This document shows, piece after piece, positions 5,941 to 15,205 of a DNA stretch of 39,025 bases. The translations under genes were made by a program, and so were the position numbers. Numbering within the stretch: the first letter of the stretch is position 1; each line of letters opens with the position of its first letter. Origin of the DNA: Candidatus Corynebacterium gallistercoris (GTDB lineage Bacteria; Actinomycetota; Actinomycetes; Mycobacteriales; Mycobacteriaceae); assembly GCA_019114175.1 (NCBI GenBank), contig DXFZ01000010.1:1-39025 (forward strand), written 5' to 3'. The notes under the pieces were generated by a model. That model saw nothing but the letters and a program-made list of their open reading frames with translations. It did not search any database and had not been told where the DNA came from.

Positions 5941-7329
5941 ATGTCCACTTCCCCCTCCCGCGCGGCAACAGCCCCCGAACCCGAGGCTGCATTAGAGCCG
6001 CTGGACACCTCCCAGCGAGTCATTCAAGGCTGGGATCCAGAGCAAGCAGATCACTGGGATTCCCGCATTGCCTGGCGCACACTGTGGATTTCCACATTCG
6101 CGCTGACCATCGGCTTCGCCACGTGGTACTTGGTCTCCGCGATTGCGCCGATGCTCAATCAGATCGGCTTCGATCTCAGCAAGGCCCAGCTCTACTGGCT
6201 GACCTCCATCGCGGGCCTCTCCTGCGGCCTATTCCGCCTGCTCTTCATGTTCCTGCCGCCCATCATCGGCACGCGCAAGCTCGTGACGATGAGCGCCTTC
6301 CTCTTCATCATCCCGATGCTGGGCTGGTTCTTCGCCGTACAAAATACCTCCACCCCGTTCTGGTGGCTGATGACCCTGAGCTTCCTCTCCGGCTTCGGCG
6401 GCGGCGTATTCTCCGGCTTCATGCCCTCCACGGGCTACTTCTTCCCGAAGCGGATGTCTGGCACCGCCCTGGGCCTGCAGGCCGGAATCGGCAACTTCGG
6501 CATCTCATTCATCCAGCTCGTCGCCCCCTGGCTCATGGGCTTCACCCTGCTGGGCATTGGCTTCGTTGCTCCCCAGCGCCATGCCGAAACCGAGGAGCAG
6601 ATCTTCGTCCATAACCCCGCCATCTTCCTGGTGCCGTGGGCCATCGTGGCGGGCATCGTCGCCTGGCTCTATCTCAAGGACGTCCCTGTTCAGGCAAACT
6701 TCCGCCAGCAGATTGACATCTTCGGCAACAAGAACACGTGGCTGCTCACCCTCACCTACATGATGACCTTCGGCGCGTTCTCCGGTTTTGCCGCCCAGTT
6801 CGCCCTCCTCATCAACAACGTCTACGGCCAATCCAGCCCCTTTGCAGAAACGTACGCGCTGGAGGATCTGCCGAAGGGCGCAGCCTTCGCCTTCCTAGGC
6901 CCACTCATCGGCGCCGGTGTCCGCGCGCTCTGGGGTCCGCTGTGTGACAAGTTCGGCGGTGCCATCTGGACCTTCATCGGCTGCCTGGGCATGACGATCT
7001 CCACCATCGCGGCCATCTTCTTCCTCAGGCCTTCCAGCCCGGACACCTTCTGGTACTACCTGGGCGCCATGCTGTTCCTGTTCTTCTTCACCGGCCTTGG
7101 CAATGCAGGCACGTTCAAGCAGATGCCGATGATCCTGCCCAAGCGCCAAGCAGGCGGAGTGATCGGGTGGACTGGTGCCATCGCGGCCTTCGGCCCATTC
7201 GTGGTCGGTGTCCTGCTCTCCATGATGAGCCCCACCACCTTCTACATCGGCTGCGCGGTGTACTTCTCCATCGTCACCGTCATCGTGTGGGTGTACTACG
7301 CCCGCCCGAACGCACCTTTCCCCGGCTAA
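5941..7329 (+). CDS. narK: Nitrate/nitrite transporter NarK (MFS)
   Basis: This 462-residue, strongly hydrophobic protein has about 12 membrane segments and opens with a 40-residue polar N-terminus ending in HWDSRIAWRTLWISTF, typical of actinobacterial NarK. The family signature FLSGFGGGVFSGFM (glycine-rich, about residues 147-160) and the second GLGNAGTFKQMPMI/GWTGAIAAFGPF block near the end are present; these nitrate-signature regions line the substrate path. It imports nitrate and exports nitrite for the cytoplasmic-facing NarGHI. GAGGTG lies eight bases upstream of the start. It is the first gene of narKGHJI, separated from narG by 111 bases. Confidence 0.95.
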   Translation: MSTSPSRAATAPEPEAALEPLDTSQRVIQGWDPEQADHWDSRIAWRTLWISTFALTIGFATWYLVSAIAPMLNQIGFDLSKAQLYWLTSIAGLSCGLFRLLFMFLPPIIGTRKLVTMSAFLFIIPMLGWFFAVQNTSTPFWWLMTLSFLSGFGGGVFSGFMPSTGYFFPKRMSGTALGLQAGIGNFGISFIQLVAPWLMGFTLLGIGFVAPQRHAETEEQIFVHNPAIFLVPWAIVAGIVAWLYLKDVPVQANFRQQIDIFGNKNTWLLTLTYMMTFGAFSGFAAQFALLINNVYGQSSPFAETYALEDLPKGAAFAFLGPLIGAGVRALWGPLCDKFGGAIWTFIGCLGMTISTIAAIFFLRPSSPDTFWYYLGAMLFLFFFTGLGNAGTFKQMPMILPKRQAGGVIGWTGAIAAFGPFVVGVLLSMMSPTTFYIGCAVYFSIVTVIVWVYYARPNAPFPG

Positions 7330-7440
7330 CCGGCTCCATCGTGGACCGGGCTGACTACCCGCTCCACGAACCACCCCCCCACAACCCCTTAACCCACCAA
7401 ACTGCACAGACTCCAACAAAGAAGAGAGTAGGCACACCCC

Positions 7441-10400
7441 ATGGCCTCAGACTCCAAGCAAATTCAAAAGACCAACCCCCTCTTCGCACTCGGCGGGTAT
7501 GTCCGTAAGGGCGAGGTATCCGCCTCCGGCCAGCAGGTATTCCTGCAGGGTGGACGTGAAGCGGACGAGTTTTACCGCAACCGCTGGTCTTTCGACAAGA
7601 TGGTTCGTTCCACCCACGGCGTGAACTGCACCGGGTCCTGCTCCTGGAAGGTGTACGTCAAAGACGGCGTGATCACCTGGGAATCCCAAGCCGTGGACTA
7701 CCCCACCACCGGCCCGGACATGCCAGAGTATGAACCACGCGGTTGCCCCCGCGGCGCGTCCTTCTCCTGGTACACCTACTCCCCCACCCGCGTGCGCTAC
7801 CCCTACGCCCGCAGCGTGCTCGTGGATATGTACCGGGAGGCCAAGAAGGAGCACAAGGATCCCGTCCTGGCGTGGAAGGCCATCCAGGAGGACCCGGCCA
7901 AGCGCCATGCCTACGTGTCCCAACGCGGCAAGGGCGGCCTGATCCGCATCTCCTACAAGGAAGCCATCGAGATCGCGGCGGCGGCCCACGTCTACACCAT
8001 TCGCCAATACGGCCCAGACCGCATCGCCGGATTCACCGTGATTCCCGCGATGTCACAGGTTTCTTACGGCGCGGGCACCCGCTTCCTGCAGCTCATCGGC
8101 GGTATGGCGCTGTCCTTCTACGACTGGTACGCAGACCTTCCCCCGGCCTCCCCTCAGACCTTCGGCGATCAAACGGACGTGCCGGAATCCGGAGACTGGT
8201 TCAACAGCTCCTACCTGATGATGTGGGGCTCCAACATCCCCGTGACCCGCACCCCGGACTCCCACTTCATGGTGGAGACCCGCTACAAGGGCACCAAGGT
8301 CGTCGTCGTCAGCCCAGACTTCGCGGACAACACGAAGTTCGCCGATGAATGGCTACGCATCAGCCCCGGCACGGACGCAGCCCTGGCCTTCGCGATGGGA
8401 CACGTCATCCTCAAAGAATTCCATGTGGACAAGAAGGAACCCTACTTCCTCAACTACATGCGCAAGTTCACGGACTCCGCCTTCCTGGTGGAGCTCGATG
8501 ACCGCGGCGATGGCACCTACACCCCGGGCAAGTTCCTCACCGCCAGCAACGTCAGTGACACCCAGCTGAACTCCACGGAAAATGCCACCCACCGCCTGCT
8601 CATGATGGAAGCTGACGGCAAAGTCGTTGATCCCGGCGGCACCGTGGCGGACCACTGGGGCGAAGCCGGTGAGGGCAAGTGGAACCTGTCCCTCGAAGGC
8701 GTTGATCCAGTCTTGAGCATGGCCGACGTGAACGACCACGGCACGGCGGAGGTACTGTTCCCACGTTTTGACGTCGCCCCCGATCCCCAAGATGTCACCG
8801 GAACCGGCCCCATCGGCGCCGGAGTGGTCCACCGCGGCGTGCCCACCTACAACGTCGACGGCAAGATCGTGACCACCGTGTTTGACGTGATGCTGGCCCA
8901 CTACGGCGTCAACCGCGAGGAACTCAACCTCCCCGGCAGCTGGCCGATGGACTTCCATGACGCCTCCGAAGTCGGCACCCCAGCCTGGCAAGAAGAACTG
9001 ACCGGCGTGCCCGCCAACGCCGCTATCCGCATCGGCCGCGAGTTCGCGCAGAACGCGGCAGACTCCCAGGGCCGCTCCCAGATCATCATGGGCGCCGGCG
9101 TGAACCACTTCTTCCACGCCGATAGCATCTACCGCACCTTCCTGGCCCTGACCAGCATGTGTGGCACCCAAGGCGTCAACGGCGGCGGCTGGGCTCACTA
9201 CGTGGGCCAAGAAAAGCTGCGCCCCATGAACGGCTGGCAGCAGTACGCCATGGCGACAGACTGGTCCCGGCCGCCACGCCAGATGGTCTCCACCGGCTTC
9301 TACTACTTCACCACCGAGCAGTGGCGCTATGACAACTCCAAGGCCTCCCGCCTGGGGTCACCACTGGCCAACCGGGGAGCCATCGGCAGCAAGATGATCT
9401 CCGACACGATGGTGGAATCCATGAAGCGCGGATGGATGCCCTCCTACCCGCAGTTCAACCGCAACCCGCTGCTGCTGGCGGACCAAGCAGCAGAACAGGG
9501 CATGGATGTAAAGGACTACATCGTTCAGGAGCTCTCCAGCGGGAACATGAAGTTCGCCTGCGAGGACCCTTCCGCGCCGGAGAACTGGCCGCGCATCCTG
9601 CTTAACTGGCGCACCAACCTGCTGGGCTCCTCCGCGAAGGGCACCGAGTTCTTCCTGCGGCACATGCTGGGCATCGATTCCGATGCCACGGCAGACGAGC
9701 TTGAAGAAGGCCAGCGGCCGGAGTCCATCACCTGGCGCGAGGCACCCCACGGCAAGCTGGACCTGATGATGACCACGGACTTCCGCAACACGTCCACCAC
9801 GTTGTCCTCAGACCTGATCCTGCCTGCTGCCACCTGGTATGAGAAGAACGATATGTCCTCCACGGACATGCACCCCTACCTGCACTCCTTCAACGCGGCC
9901 ATCAACCCGCCGTGGGAGGCGCGCAGCGACTTTGAGGTCTTCCGGGATCTCTCCTTCACGTTCTCCGCGCTGGCGGAAAAGTGGCTGGGAACCCAGACTG
10001 ACATCGTCACCGCCCCCAGCCACCACGATTCCCCCGATGAACTCGGCATGCCCAACGGTGTGGTTCCCAATGTGGAGGAAGTGGGCTACGTACCCGGTGC
10101 CACGATGCCCAAGCTCATCCCCGTGGAGCGGGACTATGCCAAGGTCTTCGAGAAGTGGACCCACCTCGGCCCGCTCCCGGAGAAGGCCGGCACGGCGGTG
10201 CACGGAACCAAGTTTGACGTGACCAAGCAGGTTGAAGAACTGGCGCTCATCAACGGCGTGTCCGATACCGCCGTGGGCAAGCGCCCGGAGCTCACCACCG
10301 CCATCAAGGCGATGGAGACAATCCTGCACCTGTCCGGTGTATCCAACGGTGAGGTCGCCGCCCAAGGATTTGAGTTCCTCTCCAAGCGCACCGGCAAGGA

Positions 10401-11175
10401 CTTGACCGTCCTGGGTGCAGACCACAAGACTATCCGGATTGACTGGGACAAGATCAAGGAACGCCCCACGGAGATCATCACCTCCCCAGAATGGACCGCG
10501 GATAAGCGCAATGGTCGCCGCTACACGGCGTTCTCCATCAACGTGGAGCACGATAAGCCGTGGCACACCCTGTCCGGGCGCATGCACTACTACATCGACC
10601 ATGACTGGTTCATGGACTATGGCGAGCAGCTGCCGATCTTCCGCCCGCCGCTGGATCACTTGCACTTGAACGGTGAGGTCAACCCTGGCGAGCTGCTGAC
10701 TGGCGAGGATGGCAACCCGGAGGTGACGGTCCGCTACCTCACGCCGCACAACAAGTGGTCCATCCACTCCCAGTACTTCGACAACCTGCACATGCTCTCC
10801 ATCTCCCGCGGCGGCCAGGTCATCTGGATGTCTGACAAGGACGCAGAAAAGATCGGGGTGAAGGACAACGAGTGGGTGGAGGCCTACAACCGCAATGGCA
10901 TCGTCTCCGCCCGCGCGATCGTCACCCACCGACTGCCGGAGGGCACGGTCATCATGAACCACGCCCAGGAGCGCACCGCGGGCACCCCGCTCAACGAGCG
11001 CACGGGCAGGCGCGGCGGCACCCACAACTCCCTGACCCGCATCATGATCAAGCCGGTGCACATCGCCGGTGGCTACGGGCAGCTGACTTACCACTTCAAC
11101 TACATCGGCCCCACGGGCAACAACAGAGATGAGGTGACGCGCATTCGTCGCCGTTCTCAGGAGGTTCAGTACTAA
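7441..11175 (+). CDS. narG: Respiratory nitrate reductase alpha subunit NarG
   Basis: At 1244 residues it has the usual NarG length. The N-terminus carries HGVNCTGSCSW and, 35 residues on, EPRGCPRG: the His and three Cys that hold the FS0 [4Fe-4S] cluster. Bis-MGD-binding blocks follow, for example YLMMWGSNIPVTRTPD, STTLSSDLILPAATWYEKND and the C-terminal NHAQERTAGTPLNERTG. It reduces nitrate to nitrite on the cytoplasmic side, fed by NarH. There is no Tat signal, as expected for the cytoplasm-facing enzyme. The stop codon shares one base with the narH start (TAATG), implying translational coupling. No obvious Shine-Dalgarno is close to the start; translation may depend on the narK leader. 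Confidence 0.97.
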   Translation: MASDSKQIQKTNPLFALGGYVRKGEVSASGQQVFLQGGREADEFYRNRWSFDKMVRSTHGVNCTGSCSWKVYVKDGVITWESQAVDYPTTGPDMPEYEPRGCPRGASFSWYTYSPTRVRYPYARSVLVDMYREAKKEHKDPVLAWKAIQEDPAKRHAYVSQRGKGGLIRISYKEAIEIAAAAHVYTIRQYGPDRIAGFTVIPAMSQVSYGAGTRFLQLIGGMALSFYDWYADLPPASPQTFGDQTDVPESGDWFNSSYLMMWGSNIPVTRTPDSHFMVETRYKGTKVVVVSPDFADNTKFADEWLRISPGTDAALAFAMGHVILKEFHVDKKEPYFLNYMRKFTDSAFLVELDDRGDGTYTPGKFLTASNVSDTQLNSTENATHRLLMMEADGKVVDPGGTVADHWGEAGEGKWNLSLEGVDPVLSMADVNDHGTAEVLFPRFDVAPDPQDVTGTGPIGAGVVHRGVPTYNVDGKIVTTVFDVMLAHYGVNREELNLPGSWPMDFHDASEVGTPAWQEELTGVPANAAIRIGREFAQNAADSQGRSQIIMGAGVNHFFHADSIYRTFLALTSMCGTQGVNGGGWAHYVGQEKLRPMNGWQQYAMATDWSRPPRQMVSTGFYYFTTEQWRYDNSKASRLGSPLANRGAIGSKMISDTMVESMKRGWMPSYPQFNRNPLLLADQAAEQGMDVKDYIVQELSSGNMKFACEDPSAPENWPRILLNWRTNLLGSSAKGTEFFLRHMLGIDSDATADELEEGQRPESITWREAPHGKLDLMMTTDFRNTSTTLSSDLILPAATWYEKNDMSSTDMHPYLHSFNAAINPPWEARSDFEVFRDLSFTFSALAEKWLGTQTDIVTAPSHHDSPDELGMPNGVVPNVEEVGYVPGATMPKLIPVERDYAKVFEKWTHLGPLPEKAGTAVHGTKFDVTKQVEELALINGVSDTAVGKRPELTTAIKAMETILHLSGVSNGEVAAQGFEFLSKRTGKDLTVLGADHKTIRIDWDKIKERPTEIITSPEWTADKRNGRRYTAFSINVEHDKPWHTLSGRMHYYIDHDWFMDYGEQLPIFRPPLDHLHLNGEVNPGELLTGEDGNPEVTVRYLTPHNKWSIHSQYFDNLHMLSISRGGQVIWMSDKDAEKIGVKDNEWVEAYNRNGIVSARAIVTHRLPEGTVIMNHAQERTAGTPLNERTGRRGGTHNSLTRIMIKPVHIAGGYGQLTYHFNYIGPTGNNRDEVTRIRRRSQEVQY

Positions 11176-12788
11176 TGCGAGTCATGGCTCAGATCGCGAT
11201 GATCATGAACCTGGACAAGTGCATCGGATGCCACACCTGCTCCGTCACTTGTAAGCAGGCATGGACCAACCGCGAAGGAACGGAATACATCTGGTTCAAC
11301 AACGTGGAGACCCGACCGGGCGTGGGCTACCCGCGCGGCTGGGAGAACCAGGAGAAGTGGGAAGGCGGCTGGACGCTCACCAAGTCTGGCAAGCTCAAGC
11401 CCAAGGCTGGCGGCCGCATCAAGAAGCTCGCCACCATCTTCCACAACCCCAAGCTGCCGGAGATCTCTGACTACTACGAGCCCTGGAGCTACGAGTATGA
11501 CAAGCTGCTCTCCGCCCCGGCCGGCCAGAAAACCCAGCCCACCGCTCCCCCGGTGTCCCAGCTGGATGGCCGCCCCATCAACAAGGTGGAGTGGTCCTCC
11601 AACTGGGATGACAACCTGGGCGGGTCCATGGAAACCATGGATGAGGACCCGGTGCTGCACGCGATGAACACGAAGGTGCAGAAGAACATCGAAGACTCCT
11701 TCATGTTCTACCTGCCCCGCATCTGTGAGCACTGCCTGAACCCCACGTGCGTGTCCTCCTGCCCCTCCGGCGCCATGTACAAGCGCAGCGAAGATGGCAT
11801 TGTGCTGGTGGACCAAGACCAGTGCCGCGGCTGGCGCATGTGCGTCTCCGGCTGCCCCTACAAGAAGGTCTACTTCAACCACAAGACCGGCAAGGCGGAG
11901 AAGTGCACCCTGTGCTACCCGCGCCTGGAGGTGGGCCAACCCACCGTGTGCTCGGAGACCTGCGTGGGTCGCCTGCGCTACCTGGGTGTGCTGTTCTATG
12001 ACGCGGACCGCGTGGCAGAGGCCGCGTCCACGGAGAATGTCCAGGACCTCTACCAGGCGCAGCGGGAGATCCTGCTGGACCCGCACGATGAGCGGGTTGT
12101 TAACGCCGCGATGGAGGAGGGCATCCCGCAGTCGTGGATCGAGGCGGCCCAGAACTCCCCCATCTATGACCTGATCTTCAAGTATGACCTGGCCCTTCCG
12201 CTGCACCCGGAGTACCGGACCCTCCCCATGGTCTGGTACATCCCGCCGCTGTCCCCCATCGTGGACACGGTGACGGAATCCGGTGCGGACGGAGAGGATC
12301 ACAAGATCCTGCTCACCGCCTTGTCCCGCATGCGCATCCCGCTGGAGTACCTCGCGGGCCTGTTCACGGCTGGCGATACCAAGCCGGTGGAAAAGTCCCT
12401 GCGGCGCCTCGCTGCCATGCGCAGCTACATGCGGGATATCAACCTTGGCCGGGAGCCGCAGGAGCAGATCGCGGAGGCCGTGGGCATGACGGGCGAGGAT
12501 CTGTACAACATGTATCACCTGCTGGCCATCGCCAAATACGATGACCGTTACGTCATTCCCACCACCTCCCCGGAGTCTCCGCGTGGCATCGCGTCCCTGG
12601 ATCCATTCGGTGACCAGGATCCTGCGGCGGTGACCCAGGAGCTGAACGAACTCGGCCTGGGCGAGGGCGCACCTGAGGCGTGTGGCTCCGGCTGCGGCGA
12701 TCCTTCGGCGCCATCCGGCAAGGTGTCCCTCCTGTCCTGGACGGGCGACCGGCCTGATGGGATGTTCCCCGATAGGAACGGTGGCTAG
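11175..12788 (+). CDS. narH: Respiratory nitrate reductase beta subunit NarH
   Basis: The 537-residue electron-transfer subunit shows four cysteine clusters: CIGCHTCSVTC (residues 16-26), CEHCLNPTCVSSCPSG, CRGWRMCVSGCPYKK and CTLCYPRLEVG...CSETC. Trp replaces a Cys in CRGWRMC, as in all NarH proteins, and marks the [3Fe-4S] cluster FS4. The start MRVMAQIAMIMNLDKC fits the family. It carries electrons from the NarI haems to NarG. The C-terminal tail CGSGCGDPSAPSGK is an extra cysteine-bearing extension that is not part of the four canonical clusters. narJ follows after three bases. Confidence 0.96.
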   Translation: MRVMAQIAMIMNLDKCIGCHTCSVTCKQAWTNREGTEYIWFNNVETRPGVGYPRGWENQEKWEGGWTLTKSGKLKPKAGGRIKKLATIFHNPKLPEISDYYEPWSYEYDKLLSAPAGQKTQPTAPPVSQLDGRPINKVEWSSNWDDNLGGSMETMDEDPVLHAMNTKVQKNIEDSFMFYLPRICEHCLNPTCVSSCPSGAMYKRSEDGIVLVDQDQCRGWRMCVSGCPYKKVYFNHKTGKAEKCTLCYPRLEVGQPTVCSETCVGRLRYLGVLFYDADRVAEAASTENVQDLYQAQREILLDPHDERVVNAAMEEGIPQSWIEAAQNSPIYDLIFKYDLALPLHPEYRTLPMVWYIPPLSPIVDTVTESGADGEDHKILLTALSRMRIPLEYLAGLFTAGDTKPVEKSLRRLAAMRSYMRDINLGREPQEQIAEAVGMTGEDLYNMYHLLAIAKYDDRYVIPTTSPESPRGIASLDPFGDQDPAAVTQELNELGLGEGAPEACGSGCGDPSAPSGKVSLLSWTGDRPDGMFPDRNGG

Positions 12789-12791
12789 ACC

Positions 12792-13487
12792 ATGTTTACC
12801 CCTGGTTCCAGGAATTTCGTGGGCACCATTCCCACTGACATGGTCTCCCCGGTGGACATGGCCGAGCAGCAGCGCCGGATCCTGTTCATGATGGCGAGTT
12901 TGCTGCTGGATTACCCGGCCGATGATGCGCCAGCCATGTGGGATCATGTGGCTGATCAGTGTTCTTTTTTACCGGGCGACGCCGCCGCCGAGATGCAGGG
13001 CTTCCTGTCTCACGCGCGCAGCTGCGGTGTGCGCACCCTCCAGCAGGAGTATGTGGAGACTTTTGATCAGCGCCGCCGCTGCTCCATGTACCTCAGTTAT
13101 TACTCGGTGGGTGATACCCGCCAGCGCGGAACCGCCATCTTGGCCTTTAGCCAGCAGCTAGAGGCGCTCGGCTTCACCGTGGAGCGGGAGGAGTTGCCGG
13201 ATCACCTGTGCGTCGTGCTGGAGGCAGCCGCCCGGGCGGAAGGCGAGGAGCATGAGAAGCTCACCGAGATTCTGGCCGCGCACCGCGATGGCATTGAGGT
13301 GCTGCGCAAGGCCCTTGAGCAGTTCCACCCCGGCTACGCCCACGTGGTACGTGCGGTGTGCATGGCGCTGCCGGCCATTGACCAAGAGACCGTGGATAAC
13401 TACATCAACTTGATCCGCAGCGGGCCGCCCGCTGAATTGGTGGGATTGGGCACGCCCCTTCCCTTTGGAGATATGGAGCGATCATGA
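12792..13487 (+). CDS. narJ: Nitrate reductase assembly chaperone NarJ
   Basis: The 231-residue protein is of the NarJ/NarW/TorD-like all-helical chaperone family. The diagnostic segment LQQEYVETFDQRRRCSMYLSYY is at about residues 78-100, and the helical C-terminus follows. It binds immature NarG and helps insert the molybdenum cofactor and NarI haem. A start at 12792 gives a 16-residue N-tail; the internal Met at 12840 (MVSPVD) is an alternative. Residues CSFLPGDAAAE are encoded by a copy of the dispersed repeat (12961-12992) and have unusual T-rich codons. The last four bases (ATGA) overlap narI. Confidence 0.92.
   Translation: MFTPGSRNFVGTIPTDMVSPVDMAEQQRRILFMMASLLLDYPADDAPAMWDHVADQCSFLPGDAAAEMQGFLSHARSCGVRTLQQEYVETFDQRRRCSMYLSYYSVGDTRQRGTAILAFSQQLEALGFTVEREELPDHLCVVLEAAARAEGEEHEKLTEILAAHRDGIEVLRKALEQFHPGYAHVVRAVCMALPAIDQETVDNYINLIRSGPPAELVGLGTPLPFGDMERS
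12961..12992 (+). repeat. Dispersed element, copy 5
   Basis: GTTCTTTTTTACCGG, core 12976-12983, GCCGCCG in place of ACCCCGC. In narJ, sense, encoding SFLPGDAAA. Confidence 0.55.
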
Positions 13488-14263
13488 GCAATTATCAAAC
13501 CTTCCTGTGGGTGGCGTTCCCGTGGCTGTGCATCGCGGCCTTCGCCATTGGCATTGTGTGGCGGTGGCGCACGGATCAGTTCGGCTGGACCTCCCACTCC
13601 ACCCAGATCTACGAATCCAAACTGTTGCGCTTGTCCTCCCCGCTGTTCCACTGGGGCATGGTCTTCGTTGTCATCGGCCACCTGATGGGCCTGGCCATTC
13701 CGAAGTCCTGGACCCAGGCGGTGGGGATCTCGGATGCTGTCTACCACTTGATCGCCACCATCCCCGGGACGATCGCCGCCGCGGCCGTGGTGCTTGGCCT
13801 GGCGGGGCTGATTTACCGCCGCGTGGTAAACCGCACGGTGTTCCTATCTACCTCCACCAGCGACAAGGTCATGTACGTGATCTTGGGGGCGGCCATCTTG
13901 TCCGGCACCATCGCCACGGTCTCCACCCAGGTCTTCGGCGGCCCGCACGGCTATGACTACCGTGAGACGATCAGCCCGTGGCTACGCCAACTTCTGATCT
14001 TCAACGCTCAGCCGGAGCTCATGGCGGACGTGCCGTGGGAGTTCAAGGTGCACGTCATCTGTGGTTTCACCATCATCGCGGTGTGGCCGTTCACCCGCCT
14101 TGTGCACGCCTTCTCCGCTCCCATGGGTTACGTCAGCAGGCCGTACGTGGTCTACCGGTCCCGTGATGAGCGCACCGTGGCTGCGCGCCGGAACACGGAA
14201 TGGACCCCGAAGCGCAACCCCAAGGCCCAGCTCAATGACGAAGGCCGCTGGTCTGGTCACTAG
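13484..14263 (+). CDS. narI: Respiratory nitrate reductase gamma subunit NarI
   Basis: The 259-residue membrane protein has five transmembrane helices; it takes electrons from menaquinol through two b-type haems and passes them to NarH. Visible family marks are the N-terminal FLWVAFPWLCIAAF helix, HWGMVFVVIGHLMGL with the haem-ligand His residues, and VPWEFKVHVICGFTIIAVWPFTRLVHAFSAP near the end, again with His ligands. The tail (YRSRDERTVAARR) is basic and cytoplasmic. Its ATG lies inside the narJ stop (ATGA). No clear terminator is seen in the 68 bases before the convergent enoyl-CoA hydratase. Confidence 0.96.
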   Translation: MSNYQTFLWVAFPWLCIAAFAIGIVWRWRTDQFGWTSHSTQIYESKLLRLSSPLFHWGMVFVVIGHLMGLAIPKSWTQAVGISDAVYHLIATIPGTIAAAAVVLGLAGLIYRRVVNRTVFLSTSTSDKVMYVILGAAILSGTIATVSTQVFGGPHGYDYRETISPWLRQLLIFNAQPELMADVPWEFKVHVICGFTIIAVWPFTRLVHAFSAPMGYVSRPYVVYRSRDERTVAARRNTEWTPKRNPKAQLNDEGRWSGH

Positions 14264-14331
14264 AGTGCCACTGAATCACCACGAAAACACCACCCCGCCG
14301 TGGAGGCCATTGTGGACCGTGGGAACCTCAG

Positions 14332-15180
14332 CTACTTCCCGGTGAACTCCGGCGGCCGCTTCTCCAGAAACGCCTGGATCGCCTCTAGGTGATCCTGGCT
14401 GTACCCCAGCTTGTCCTGGCTCAGCCCCTCCTCGGTGGCGGCGGCCGTGACTTCTGCGATGCGCTTGACCAGTTGCTTCGTCTCCACGTAGGAGGCGGTG
14501 GGGCCGCTGGCCATCTTCGTGGCCAGCGCCGCCACTGCCTCCTCAAATTCTTCCGGGATCACCAAGGACGTTACAAAGCCCAGGTCATAGGCCTGCTCCG
14601 CACTGATCTTCTCGTCCAGCAGCAGGATCTCCAAGGCCTTCGCCCGCCCCACCGCGTTGACGAGCGTGGCGGACAGGCCCGTATCTGCAGTCAGCCCCAC
14701 GGTGGAGAACGCGCCCTTGAAACTTGCCGCGGTGGAGACCACCCGGAAGTCACATGCCATCGCCAGGCCCCAACCAGCCCCCGCCGCCGGGCCATTCACC
14801 GCCGCGATGACCGGCACCGGGATGTTCAGCAGTGCGGCGAGCATGGGGTTGTAGTCTTTCACCACCTTGCCCGCCACGGCCTTGTTCTTCATGTCCTGCA
14901 GCTGCTCTTTGAGGTCTTGGCCGGAGCAGAAGGCCTTGCCGGAAGCACCCAACACCACGGCCCGAACCTTGCCCTCCATCGCGAGGCGCCCGGCCTCTAC
15001 GAAAGCATCGATGAGTTCGCCCCGCAGCTCACGGTTCAAGGAGTTGTACGCATCCGGACGGTTGATGGTGATGTACCGGGTGGCGCCGTCATCGCGCACC
15101 AACAGCACCCCAGCGTTCGACCCAGCACTGTCGCCAGCATTCGCCCCAGCGTTAGTCTCAGCATTCGTCTCAATCGTCAT
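14332..15180 (-). CDS. Enoyl-CoA hydratase/isomerase family protein
   Basis: A crotonase-superfamily protein of 282 residues from the ATG at 15180. Crotonase marks are visible: ITINRPDAYNSLN, VVLGASGKAFCSGQDLKE (first oxyanion loop), VNGPAAGAGWGLAMACDFRV (second oxyanion loop), and AYDLGFVTSLV. The Gln-Asp-Leu after the first loop resembles PaaG/PaaF-type enzymes. The first 22 residues are an alanine/asparagine/glycine-rich repeat (ETNAETNAGANAG) not expected in the family and probably flexible. Upstream frame extension into the LysR gene is not needed. Substrate is unknown; beta-oxidation or aromatic-acid degradation is likely. Confidence 0.88.
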   Translation of the reverse strand: MTIETNAETNAGANAGDSAGSNAGVLLVRDDGATRYITINRPDAYNSLNRELRGELIDAFVEAGRLAMEGKVRAVVLGASGKAFCSGQDLKEQLQDMKNKAVAGKVVKDYNPMLAALLNIPVPVIAAVNGPAAGAGWGLAMACDFRVVSTAASFKGAFSTVGLTADTGLSATLVNAVGRAKALEILLLDEKISAEQAYDLGFVTSLVIPEEFEEAVAALATKMASGPTASYVETKQLVKRIAEVTAAATEEGLSQDKLGYSQDHLEAIQAFLEKRPPEFTGK

Positions 15181-15205
15181 ACCTACTGAGCCTAAGCCAG
15201 CGGCC

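Noticed and set aside
9808..11094. Long antisense frames across narG and narH (also 11172-12947)
   Set aside because: Typical high-GC shadows of long conserved genes; composition (Val/His/Arg/Gly-rich) is not protein-like.
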